From the NCBI GenBank assembly GCA_963170055.1, contig CAUJGJ010000107.1, positions 1 through 64,000 of the forward strand: a DNA stretch of 64,000 nucleotides, written 5' to 3'. Below are positions 36,913 through 47,731 of this stretch, piece after piece. The translations under genes and the position numbers were made by a program. The notes beneath the pieces were generated by a model. The model did not search any database. It was not told the DNA's origin and was given only the letters and a program-made list of their open reading frames with translations. The DNA comes from Halisarca cf. caerulea. Its lineage: Eukaryota > Porifera > Demospongiae > Chondrillida > Halisarcidae. Within the stretch, counting starts at the first letter, position 1, and the number at the start of each line of letters is the position of its first letter.

Positions 36913-37224
36913 TGGACGCACATGAAGTTTCTTAACTACTTTGGGCGTATTTGTGTAGTGTTGGATATGCTGGTGCTAATACCAATATTTGGCACTAGCA
37001 CCACGCACATTCCCAGTGGACGCACATGAAGTTTCTTAACTACTTTGGGCGTATTTGTGTAGTGTTGGATATACTGGTGCTAATACCAATATTTGGCACT
37101 AGCACCACGCACATTCCCAGTGGACGCACATGAAGTTTCTTAACTACTTTGGGCGTATTTGTGTAGTGTTGGATATGCTGGTGCTAATACCAATATTTGG
37201 CAGTAGCACCACGCACATTCCCAG
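36913..37224. repeat. Three consecutive class y monomers
   Basis: Starts 36913, 37017 and 37121, each with tggacgcac and ttcttaactactttggg. Elsewhere in the array y occurs only singly (19030, 19654). The three differ slightly: ggatatactgg in the second and ggcagtagc in the third. This is one of the few places where one class repeats monomer after monomer. Confidence 0.9.
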
Positions 37225-37432
37225 TGGACACACATGACCTTTCTGAAGTGCTGTGGGCGTATTTGTGTAGTGTTGGATATGCTGGTGCTAATACCAATAT
37301 TTGGCACTAGCACCATGCACATTCCCAGTGGACACACATGAAGTTTCTTAACTACTGTGGGCGTATTTGTGTAGTGTTGGATTTGCTGGTGCTAATACCA
37401 ATATTTGGCACTAGCACCATGCACATTCCCAG
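37225..37432. repeat. Two linker monomers in the island
   Basis: A tgacc monomer and a ttcttaactactg monomer with ggatttgctgg. Both end accatgcacattcccag, a C-to-T change in the second CpG of the monomer. Confidence 0.82.
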
Positions 37433-38783
37433 TGGACACACATGACCTTTCTGAAGTGCTGTGGGCGTATTTGTGTAGTGTTGGATATGCTGGTGCTAAT
37501 ACCAATATTTGGCACTAGCACCACGCACATTCCCAGTGGACACACATGACCTTTCTGAAGTGCTGTGGGCGTATTTGTGTAATGTGGGATATACTGGTGC
37601 TAATACCAATATTTGGCTCTAGCACCACGCACATTCCCAGTGGACACACATGAAGTTTCTGAAGTGCTGTGGGTGTATTTGTGTAGTGTTGGATATGCTG
37701 GTGCTAATACCAATATTTGGCACTAGCACCACGCACATTCCCAGTGGACACACATGACCTTTCTGAAGTGCTGTGGGCGTATTTGTGTAGTGTTGGATAT
37801 GCTGGTGCTAATACCAATATTTTGAATTAGCACCACGCACATTCCCAGAGGAAACACATGAAGTTTTTGAAGTGCTGTGGGCGTATTTGTGTAGTGTTGG
37901 ATATGCTGGTGCTAATACCAATATTTGGCACTAGCACTACGCACATTCCCAGTGGACACACATGACCTTTCTGAAGTGCTGTGGGCGTATTTGTGTAATG
38001 TGGGATATGCTGGTGCTAATACCAATATTTTGCACTAGCACCACGCACATTCCTAGTGGACAAACATGACCTTTCTGAAGATCTGTGGGCGTATGTTGTA
38101 GTGTTGGATATGCTGGTGCTAATACCAATATTTGGCACTAGCACCACGCACATTCCCAGTATAAACACATGACCTTTCTGAAGTGCTGTGGGCGTATTTG
38201 TGTAGTGTTGGATATGCTGGTGCTAATACCAATATTTGGCAGTAGCACCACGCACATTCCCAGTGGACACACTTGACCTTTCTGAAGTGCTGTGGGCGTA
38301 TTTGTGTAGTGTTGGATATGCTGGTGCTAATACCAATATTTGGCACTAGCACCACGCACATTCCCAGTGGACACACATGAAGTTTCTTAACTACTGTGGG
38401 CGTATTTGTGTAGTGTTGGATTTGCTGGTGCTAATACCAATATTTGGCACTAGCACCATGCACATTCCCAGTGGACACACATGACCTTTCTGAAGTGCTG
38501 TGGGCGTATTTTTGTAGTGTTGGATATGCTGTTGCTAATACCAATATTTGGCACTAGCACCACGCACATTCCCAGTGGACACACATGACCTTTCTGAAGT
38601 GCTGTGGGCGTATTTGTGTAATGTGGGATATACTGGTGCTAATACCAATATTTGGCACTAGCACCACGCACATTCCCAGTGGACACACATGAAGTTTCTG
38701 AAGTGCTGTGGGTGTATTTGTGTAGTGTTGGATATGCTGGTGCTAATACCAATATTTGGCACTAGCACCACGCACATTCCCAG
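37433..38783. repeat. 13-monomer duplicated block, copy 2 (1351 bp)
   Basis: Second copy of 35562-36912. Private differences are gcactacgcac at 37849, attcctagtgg at 38057, cacacttgacc at 38264 and gtatttttgtag at 38472. It contains the second gtatgttgtag 103-bp monomer (38057-38159). Confidence 0.9.
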
Positions 38784-38887
38784 TGGACACACATGACCTT
38801 TCTGAAGTGCTGTGGGCGTATTTGTGTAGTGTTGGATATGCTGGTGCTAATACCAATATTTGGCACTAGCACCACGCACATTCCCAG
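38784..38887. repeat. Single plain tgacc monomer
   Basis: A class x monomer with consensus sequence that links the 1351-bp duplication to the 13-monomer HOR beginning at 38888. Confidence 0.8.
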
Positions 38888-40240
38888 TGGACACACATGA
38901 CCTTTCTGAAGTACTGTGGGCGTATTTGTGTAGTGTTGGATATGGTGGTGCTAATACCAATATTTGGCACTAGCACCACGCACATTCCCAGTGGACACAC
39001 ATGACCTTTCTGAAGTGCTGTGGGCGTATTTGTGTAGTGTTGGATATGCTGGTGCTAATACCAATATTTGGCACTAGCACCACGCACATTTCTAGTAGAC
39101 ACACATGAAGTTTCTGAAGTACTGTGGGCGTACTTGTGTAGTATTGGATATTCTGGTGCTAATACCAATATTTGGCACTAGCACTACGCACATTCCCAGT
39201 GGACACACATGAAGTTTCCGAAGTGCTGTGGGCGTATTTGTGTTGTGTTAGATATGGTGGTGCTAATACCAATATTTGGCACTAGCACCACGCACATTCC
39301 TAGTAGACACACATGAAGTTTCTGAAGTGCTGTGGGCGTACTTGTGTAGTATTGGATATGCTGGTGCTAAGACCAATATTTGGCACTAGCACCACGCACA
39401 TTCCCAGTGGACACACATGACCTTTTTAAAGTGCTGTGGGCGTATTTGTGTAGTGTTGGATAATCTGGTGCTAATACTAATATTTAGCACTAGCACCACG
39501 CACATTCCCAGTGGGACACACATGAAGTTTCTTAACTACTGTGGGCGCATTTGTGTAATGTTGGATATGCTGGTGCTAATACCAATATTTGGCACTAGCA
39601 CCACGCACATTCCCAGTGGACACACATGAAGTTTCTGAAGTGCTGTGGGCGTATTTGTGTAGTGTTGGATATGCTGGTGCTAATACCAATATTTGGCACT
39701 AGCACCACGCACATTCCCAGTGGACACACATGACCTTTCTGAAGTGCTGTTGGCGTATTTGTGTAGTGTTGGATATGCTGGTGCTAATACCAATATTTTG
39801 CACTAGCACCACACACATTCCTAGTAGACACACATGAAGTTTCTGAAGTACTGTGGGCGTATTTGTGTAGTATTGGATATGCTGGTGCTAATACCAATAT
39901 TTGGCACTAGCACCACGCACATTCCCAGTGGACACACAACAAATTTCTGAAGTGCTGTGGGCGTATTTGTGTAGTGTTGGATATGCTGGTGCTAATACCA
40001 ATATTTGGCACTAGTACCACGCACATTCCCAGTGGACACACATGACCTTTTTGAAGTGCTGTGGGCGTAGTTGTGTAGTGTTGGATATGCTGGTGCAAAT
40101 AACCATATTTGGCACTAGCACCACGCACATTCCCAGTGGACACACATGAAGTTTCTTAACTACTGTGGGTGTATTTGTGTAATGTTGGATATGCTGGTGC
40201 TAATACCAATATTTGGCACTAGCACCACGCACATTCCCAG
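38888..40240. repeat. 13-monomer HOR of the second family (1353 bp), copy 1
   Basis: The monomers in order are marked by: tgacc aagtactg ggtggtg; plain tgacc; gtacttgtgtagtattgg with ggatattctgg; agtttccgaag with ttagatatgg; gtacttg with ctaagacc; acctttttaaag with ggataatctgg and tttagcac; tgggacacac (105 bp); consensus; gctgttggcg with attttgcac; gtagtattgg; cacaacaaatttc; acctttttgaag with gcaaataaccat; gggtgtatttgtgtaatg. Most of these variants are absent outside 38.9-45.1 kb. Confidence 0.9.
39512..39616. repeat. 105-bp monomer, cccagtgggacac insertion
   Basis: One extra G at the monomer boundary in a ttcttaactactg, gggcgcatttg monomer. The same 105-bp monomer is at 40759, 42113, 42634 and 43987. 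A different class carries the same insertion at 40968. It is a good tag for this subfamily. Confidence 0.9.
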
Positions 40241-41488
40241 TGGACACACATGAAGTTTCTGAAGTGCTGTGGGCGTATTTGTGTAGTGTTGGATATGCTG
40301 GTGCTAATACCAATATTTGGCACTAGTACCACGCACATTCCCAGTGGACACACATGACCTTTTTGAAGTGCTGTGGGCGTATTTGTGTAGTGTTGGATAT
40401 GGTGGTGCTAATACCAATATTTGGCACTATTACCACGCACATTCCCAGTGGACACATGAAGTTTCTGAAGTGCTGTGGGCGTATTTGTGTAGTGTTGGAT
40501 ATGCTGGTGCTAATACCAATATTTGGCACTAGCACCACGCACATTCCTAGTAGGCACACATGAAGTTTCTGAAGTACTGTGGGCGTACTTGTGTAGTATT
40601 GGATATGCTGGTGCTAATACCAATATTTGGCACTAGCACCACGCACATTCCCAGTGGACACACATGACCTTTTTAAAGTGCTGTGGGCGTATTTGTGTAG
40701 TGTTGGATAATCTGGTGCTAATACCAATATTTAGCACTAGCACCACGCACATTCCCAGTGGGACACACATGAAGTTTCTTAACTACTGTGGGCGCATTTG
40801 TGTAATGTTGGATATGCTGGTGCTAATACCAATATTTGGCACTAGCACCACGCACATTCCCAGTGGACACACATGAAGTTTCTGAAGTACTGTGGGCGTA
40901 TTTGTGTAGTGTTGGATATGCTGGTGCTAATACCAATATTTGGCACTAGCACCACGCACATTCCCAGTGGGACACACATGACCTTTCTGAAGTGCTGTGG
41001 GCGTATTTGTGTAGTGTTGGATATGCTGGTGCTAATACCAATATTTTGCACTAGCACCACACACATTCCTAGTAGACACACATGAAGTTTCTGAAGTACT
41101 GTGGGCGTATTTGTGTAGTATTGGATATGCTGGTGCTAATACCAATATTTGGCACTAGCACCACGCACATTCCCAGTGGACACACATGAAATTTCTGAAG
41201 TGCTGTGGGCGTATTTGTGTAGTGTTGGATATGCTGGTGCTAATACCAATATTTGGCACTAGTACCACGCACATTCCCAGTGGACACACATGACCTTTTT
41301 GAAGTGCTGTGGGCGTATTTGTGTAGTGTTGGATATGCTGGTGCAAATACCCATATTTGGCACTAGCACCACGCACATTCCCAGTGGACACACATGAAGT
41401 TTCTTAACTACTGTGGGTGTATTTGTGTAATGTTGGATATGCTGGTGCTAATACCAATATTTGGCACTAGCACCACGCACATTCCCAG
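40241..41488. repeat. 12-monomer variant unit of the second family (1248 bp)
   Basis: It starts with five monomers (40241-40758) that recur at 44612-45131: an actagtacc consensus-like monomer, acctttttgaag with actattacc, a cctag-ending monomer, gtacttg, and acctttttaaag. The acctttttaaag monomer has ggataatctgg here and ggatatgctgg in the later copy. It then follows the 13-monomer order from tgggacac on. It contains a 102-bp monomer (40449) and two 105-bp monomers (40759, 40968), which cancel to 12 x 104 exactly. Confidence 0.88.
40449..40550. repeat. 102-bp monomer, CA deletion at its start
   Basis: The start reads tggacacatgaag, one CA short of tggacacacatgaag. The homologous monomer at 44820 is full length, so this deletion is private to this copy. 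It is a CA-repeat slippage similar in kind to that at 13522 but in a different class. Confidence 0.9.
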
Positions 41489-42217
41489 TGGACACACATG
41501 ACCTTTCTGAAGTACTGTGAGCGTATTTGTGTAGTGTTGGATATGGTGGTGCTAATACCAATATTTGGCACTAGCACCACGCACATTCCCAGTGGACACA
41601 CATGACCTTTCTGAAGTGCTGTGGGCGTATTTGTGTAGTGTTGGATATGCTGGTGCTAATACCAATATTTGGCACTAGCACCACGCACATTCCTAGTAGA
41701 CACACATGAAGTTTCTGAAGTACTGTGGGCGTACTTGTGTAGTATTGGATATTCTGGTGCTAATACCAATATTTGGCACTAGCACTACGCACATTCCCAG
41801 TGGACACACATGAAGTTTCCGAAGTGCTGTGGGCGTATTTGTGTTGTGTTAGATATGGTGGTGCTAATACCAATATTTGGCACTAGCACCACGCACATTC
41901 CTAGTAGACACACATGAAGTTTCTGAAGTACTGTGGGCGTACTTGTGTAGTATTGGATATGCTGGTGCTAAGACCAATATTTGGCACTAGCACCACGCAC
42001 ATTCCCAGTGGACACACATGACCTTTTTAAAGTGCTGTGGGCGTATTTGTGTAGTGTTGGATAATCTGGTGCTAATACTAATATTTAGCACTAGCACCAC
42101 GCACATTCCCAGTGGGACACACATGAAGTTTCTTAACTACTGTGGGCGCATTTGTGTAATGTTGGATATGCTGGTGCTAATACCAATATTTGGCACTAGC
42201 ACCACGCACATTCCCAG

Positions 42218-42321
42218 TGGACACACATGAAGTTTCTGAAGTGCTGTGGGCGTATTTGTGTAGTGTTGGATATGCTGGTGCTAATACCAATATTTGGCAC
42301 TAGCACCACGCACATTCCCAG
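42218..42321 (+). repeat. Representative consensus 104-bp monomer
   Basis: This copy has the majority base at essentially every position, so it can stand for the family. It runs tggacacacatg at the start, tgaagtttctgaagtgctg at 11-29, gggcgtatttg at 31-41, ggatatgctgg at 51-61, then the inverted repeat, then cgcacattcccag at the end. It has 48 G/C of 104 and two CpG sites (monomer positions 34-35 and 92-93). Positions 31-65 on this strand are G/T rich with few A or C. An AATATT hexamer (an SspI site) sits at 72-77, about once per monomer. Confidence 0.95.
42276..42308. other. Conserved inverted repeat (hairpin/cruciform core) of the monomer
   Basis: Shown in the representative monomer and present with few changes in nearly all copies (monomer positions 59-91). 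The left arm tggtgctaataccaa and right arm ttggcactagcacca pair 13 of 15 positions around the spacer tat. The two non-pairing positions are A67/C83 and A69/C81. Read on the minus strand they become G-U wobbles, so a minus-strand RNA would form a continuous 15-bp stem with a 3-base loop. In ggtggtg copies the stem gains one more pair. It is the best conserved part of the monomer; most class-defining changes lie outside it. Any role as a protein-binding dyad, cruciform or RNA hairpin is inference. Confidence 0.85.
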
Positions 42322-43362
42322 TGGACACACATGACCTTTCTGAAGTGCTGTTGGCGTATTTGTGTAGTGTTGGATATGCTGGTGCTAATACCAATATTTT
42401 GCACTAGCACCACACACATTCCTAGTAGACACACATGAAGTTTCTGAAGTACTGTGGGCGTATTTGTGTAGTATTGAATATGCTGGTGCTAATACCAATA
42501 TTTGGCACTAGCACCACGCACATTCCCAGTGGACACACATGACCTTTTTAAAGTGCTGTGGGCGTATTTGTGTAGTGTTGGATAATCTGGTGCTAATACC
42601 AATATTTAGCACTAGCACCACGCACATTCCCAGTGGGACACACATGAAGTTTCTTAACTACTGTGGGCGCATTTGTGTAATGTTGGATATGCTGGTGCTA
42701 ATACCAATATTTGGCACTAGCACCACGCACATTCCCAGTGGACACACATGAAGTTTCTGAAGTGCTGTGGGCGTATTTGTGTAGTGTTGGATATGCTGGT
42801 GCTAATACCAATATTTGGCACTAGCACCACGCACATTCCCAGTGTACACACATGACCTTTCTGAAGTGCTGTGGGCGTATTTGTGTAGTGTTGGATATGC
42901 TGGTGCTAATACCAATATTTTGCACTAGCACCACACACATTCCTAGTAGACACACATGAAGTTTCTGAAGTACTGTGGGCGTATTTGTGTAGTATTGGAT
43001 ATGCTGGTGCTAATACCAATATTTGGCACTAGCACCACGCACATTCCCAGTGGACACACATGAAATTTCTGAAGTGCTGTGGGCGTATTTGTGTAGTGTT
43101 GGATATGCTGGTGCTAATACCAATATTTGGCACTAGTACCACGCACATTCCCAGTGGACACACATGACCTTTTTGAAGTGCTGTGGGCGTATTTGTGTAG
43201 TGTTGGATATGCTGGTGCTAATACCCATATTTGGCACTAGCACCACGCACATTCCCAGTGGACACACATGAAGTTTCTTAACTACTGTGGGTGTATTTGT
43301 GTAATGTTGGATATGCTGGTGCTAATACCAATATTTGGCACTAGAACCACGCACATTCCCAG

Positions 43363-44611
43363 TGGACACACATGACCTTTCTGAAGTACTGTGGGCGTAT
43401 TTGTGTAGTGTTGGATATGGTGGTGCTAATACCAATATTTGGCACTAGCACCACGCACATTCCCAGTGGACACACATGACCTTTCTGAAGTGCTGTGGGC
43501 GTATTTGTGTAGTGTTGGATATGCTGGTGCTAATACCAATATTTGGCACTAGCACCACGCACATTCCTAGTAGACACACATGAAGTTTCTGAAGTACTGT
43601 GGGCGTACTTGTGTAGTATTGGATATTCTGGTGCTAATACCAATATTTGGCACTAGCACTACGCACATTCCCAGTGGACACACATGAAGTTTCCGAAGTG
43701 CTGTGGGCGTATTTGTGTTGTGTTAGATATGGTGGTGCTAATACCAATATTTGGCACTAGCACCACGCACATTCCTAGTAGACACACATGAAGTTTCTGA
43801 AGTACTGTGGGCGTACTTGTGTAGTATTGGATATGCTGGTGCTAATACCAATATTTGGCACTAGCACCACGCACATTCCCAGTGGACACACATGACCTTT
43901 TTAAAGTGCTGTGGGCGTATTTGTGTAGTGTTGGATAATCTGGTGCTAATACTAATATTTAGCACTAGCACCACGCACATTCCCAGTGGGACACACATGA
44001 AGTTTCTTAACTACTGTGGGCGCATTTGTGTAATGTTGGATATGCTGGTGCTAATACCAATATTTGGCACTAGCACCACGCACATTCCCAGTGGACACAC
44101 ATGAAGTTTCTGAAGTGCTGTGGGCGTATTTGTGTAGTGTTGGATATGCTGGTGCTAATACCAATATTTGGCACTAGCACCACGCACATTCCCAGTGGAC
44201 ACACATGAAGTTTCTGAAGTACTGTGGGCGTATTTGTGTAGTATTGGATATGCTGGTGCTAATACCAATATTTGGCACTAGCACCACGCACATTCCCAGT
44301 GGACACACAACAAATTTCTGAAGTGCTGTGGGCGTATTTGTGTAGTGTTGGATATGCTGGTGCTAATACCAATATTTGGCACTAGTACCACGCACATTCC
44401 CAGTGGACACACATGACCTTTTTGAAGTGCTGTGGGCGTAGTTGTGTAGTGTTGGATATGCTGGTGCAAATAACCATATTTGGCACTAGCACCACGCACA
44501 TTCCCAGTGGACACACATGAAGTTTCTTAACTACTGTGGGTGTATTTGTGTAATGTTGGATATGCTGGTGCTAATACCAATATTTGGCACTAGCACCACG
44601 CACATTCCCAG
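43363..44611. repeat. 13-monomer HOR of the second family, copy 3, reduced to 12 (1249 bp)
   Basis: The monomer at 44196 begins as consensus and continues as the gtagtattgg class. The attf-type position (attttgcac monomer) is missing, lost by fusion. It shares cacaacaaatttc (44300), cgtagttg and gcaaataaccat (44404) with copy 1 but not with copy 2. Copies 1 and 3 are therefore closer relatives than neighbours 2 and 3. Confidence 0.89.
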
Positions 44612-45131
44612 TGGACACACATGAAGTTTCTGAAGTGCTGTGGGCGTATTTGTGTATTGTTGGATATGCTGGTGCTAATACCAATATTTGGCACTAGTAC
44701 CACGCACATTCCCAGTGGACACACATGACCTTTTTGAAGTGCTGTGGGCGTATTTGTGTAGTGTTGGATATGGTGGTGCTAATACCAATATTTGGCACTA
44801 TTACCACGCACATTCCCAGTGGACACACATGAAGTTTTTGAAGTGCTGTGGGCGTATTTGTGTAGTGTTGGATATGCTGGTGCTAATACCAATATTTGGC
44901 ACTAGCACCACGCACATTCCTAGTAGACACACATGAAGTTTCTGAAGTACTGTGGGCGTACTTGTGTAGTATTGGATATGCTGGTGCTAATACCAATATT
45001 TGGCACTAGCACCACGCACATTCCCAGTGGACACACATGACCTTTTTAAAGTGCTGTGGGCGTATTTGTGTAGTGTTGGATATGCTGGTGCTAATACCAA
45101 TATTTGGCACTAGCACCACGCACATTCCCAG
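44612..45131. repeat. 5-monomer exit segment of the second-family island (520 bp)
   Basis: Repeats the 40241-40758 pentamer (actagtacc, actattacc, cctag end, gtacttg, acctttttaaag). The last monomer has lost ggataatctgg and tttagcac in favour of consensus. The next monomer is class e of the first family, so 45131/45132 is the right boundary of the island. Confidence 0.86.
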
Positions 45132-46379
45132 TGGACACACATGAAGTTTCTGAAGTGCTGTTGGCGTATTTGTGTAGTGTTGGATATGGTGGTGCTAATA
45201 CCAATATTTGGCACTAGCACCACGCACATTCCCAGTGAACACACTTGAAGTTTCTGAAGTGCTGTGGGCATATTTTTGTAGTGTTGGATATGCTGGTGCT
45301 AATACCAATATTTGGCACTAGCACCACGCACATTCCCAGTGGACACACATGAAGTTTCTGAAGTGCTGTGGGCGTATTTGTGTAGTGTTGGATATGGTGG
45401 TGCTAATACCAATATTTGGCACTAGCACCACACACATTCCCAGAGGACACACATGAAGATTTTTAACTACTGTGGAAGTATTTGTGTAATGTTGGATATG
45501 CTGGTGCTAATACCAATATTTGGCACTAGCACCACGCACATTCCCAGTGGACACACATGAGTTTTCTGAAGTGCTGTAGGCGTATTTGTGTAGTGTTGGA
45601 TATGGTGGTGCTAATACCAATATTTGGCACTAGCACCACGCACATTCCCAGTGGACACACATGACCTTTCTGAAGTGCTGTGGGCGTATATGTATAGTGT
45701 TGGATATGCTGGTGCTAATACAAATATTTGGTACTAGCACCACGCACATTCCCAGTAGACACACATTAAGTTTCTGAAGATCTGTGGGCGTATTTGTGTA
45801 GTGTTGGATATGCTGGTGCTAATACCAATATTTGGCACTAGCACCACACACATTCCCAGTGGACACACATGAAGATTCTTAACAACTGTGGGCGTATTTG
45901 TTTAATGTTGGATATGCTGGTGCTAATACGAATATTTGGCACTGGCACCAAGCGCATTCCCAGTGGAAACACATGACCTTTCTGAAGTACTGTGGGCGTA
46001 TTTGTGTAGTGTTGGATGTGGTGGTGCTAATACCAATATTTGTCACTAGCACCACGCACATTCCCAGTGGACACACATGAAGTTTCTGAAGTGCTGTGGG
46101 CGTATTTGTGTAGTGTTGGATATGGTGGTGCTAATACCAATATTTGGCACTAGCACCACGCACTTTCCCAGTGGACACACATGAAGTTTCTTATATGCTG
46201 TGGGCGTATTTGTGTAGTGTTGGATATGCTGGTGCTAATACCAATATTTGGCACTAGCACCACGCACATTGTCAGGGGACACACATGAAGTTTCAGAAGT
46301 GCTATGGGCGTATCTGTGTAGTGTTATATATGCTGGTGCTAATACCAATATTTGGCACTAGCACCACGCACATTCCCAG
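45132..46379. repeat. First-family run e to p, near-copy of 15184-16431 (1248 bp)
   Basis: Order e-f-g-h-i-j-k-l-m-n-o-p. Derived variants tgagttttctg, gtatatgtatag, tttgtttaatg and cagaagtgctatggg are shared with 15184-16431 at an offset of 29948 and with 11858-12689. Here k has ctagcaccac where the two left copies have ctagaaccac, and f has cacacttgaag. Confidence 0.88.
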
Positions 46380-47731
46380 TGGACACACATGAAGTTTCTG
46401 AAGTGCTGTGGGCGTATTTGTGTAGTGTTGGATATGGTGGTGCTAATACCAACATTTGGCACTAGCACCACGCACATTCCCATTTGACACACATGAAGAT
46501 TTTTAACTACTGTGGGCGTATTTGTGTAGTGTTGGATATGCTGGTGCTAATACCAATATTTGGCACTAGCACCACGCACATTCCCAGTGGACACACATGA
46601 CCTTTCTGAAGTGCTGTGGGCGTATTTGTGTAGTGTTTGATATGGTGGTGCTAATACCAATATTTGGCACTAGCACCACGCACATTCCCAGTGGACACAC
46701 ATGACCTTTCTGAAGTGCTGTGGGCGTATTTGTGTAGTGTTGGATATGCTGGTGCTAATACCAATATTTGGCACTAGCACCACGCACATTCCCAGTAGAC
46801 ACACATTAAGTTTTTTAAGTGCTGAGGGCGTATTTGTGTAGTGTTGTATATGCTGGTGCTAATACCAATATTTGGCACTAGCACCACGCACATTCTCAGG
46901 GGACACACATGAAGTTTCTGAAGATCTGTGGGCGTATCTGTGTAGTGTTGGATATGCTGGTGCTAATACCAATATTTGGCACTAGCACCACGCACATTCC
47001 CAGTGGACAAACATGAAGTTTCTGAAGTGCTGTGGGCGTATTTGTGTAGTATTGGATATGCTGGTGCTAATACCAATATTTGGCACTAGCACCACGCACA
47101 TTCCGATTGGACACACATGAAGATTTTTAACTACTGTGGGCGTATTTGTGTAATGTTGGATATGCTGGTGCTAATACAAATATTTGGTACTAGCACCACG
47201 CACATTCCCAGTGGACACACATGACCTTTCTGAAGTGCTGTGGGCGTATTTGTGTAGTGTTGGATATGGTGGTGCTAATACCAATATTTGTCACTAGCAC
47301 CACGCACATTCCCAGTGGACACACATGACCTTTCTGAAGTGCTGTGGGCGTATTTGTGTAGTGTTGGATATGCTGGTGCTAATACCAATATTTGGCACTA
47401 GCACCACGCACATTCCCAGTGGACACACATGACCTTTCTGAAGTGCTGTGGGCGTATTTGTGTAGTGTTGGATATGCTGGTGCTAATACCAATATTTGGC
47501 ACTAGCACCACGCACATTCCCAGTAGACACACATTAAGTTTTTTAAGTGCTGAGGGCGTATTTGTGTAGTGTTGTATATGCTGGTGCTAATACCAATATT
47601 TGGCACTAGCACCACGCACATTCTCAGGGGACACACATGAAGTTTCTGAAGATCTGTGGGCGTATCTGTGTAGTGTTGGATATGCTGGTGCTAATACCAA
47701 TATTTGGCACTAGCACCACGCACATTCCCAG
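46380..47731. repeat. p-module continuation with a 7-monomer tandem (13 monomers, 1352 bp)
   Basis: The ccaacatttgg monomer, b-like, w, x, then v-q-a-b and three linkers at 46796-47523 (728 bp), then v-q again at 47524. The two v-q-a-b runs start 728 bp apart. The b monomers at 47108 and 47836 carry acaaatatttggtac, an inverted-repeat variant otherwise typical of class j. Confidence 0.86.

Larger units (their letters stand above)
41489..43362. repeat. 13-monomer HOR of the second family, copy 2, expanded to 18 (1874 bp)
   Basis: Same order as 38888-40240, with an extra 5-monomer segment at 42530-43050 (acctttttaaag, tgggacac, consensus, tgacc with attttgcac, gtagtattgg). That segment repeats 42009-42529. 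Length is 1353 + 521. Private variants are gtgagcg (41489), gtattgaatatg (42426), cccagtgtacac (42843) and ctagaacc (43259). Confidence 0.9.

Noticed and set aside
42248..42282. G-quadruplex in the G/T-rich half of the monomer
   Set aside because: Only one GGG run per monomer within the G/T-rich stretch. Four closely spaced runs are not available.
42276..42308. Hammerhead or other self-cleaving ribozyme in the monomer
   Set aside because: Some satellites encode hammerheads, but the conserved CTGATGA and GAAA core elements are missing on both strands. The dyad alone is not enough.
42276..42308. Rho-independent terminator or bacterial operator at the inverted repeat
   Set aside because: There is no T tract after the stem and no neighbouring gene. 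A bacterial context does not fit a 64 kb homogeneous tandem array.
35250..45131. Island as a different satellite or an assembly misjoin
   Set aside because: Monomers are clearly the same family with the same length, phase and strand. A misjoin cannot be excluded from sequence alone, but both borders fall at normal monomer boundaries with no N or breakpoint signature.
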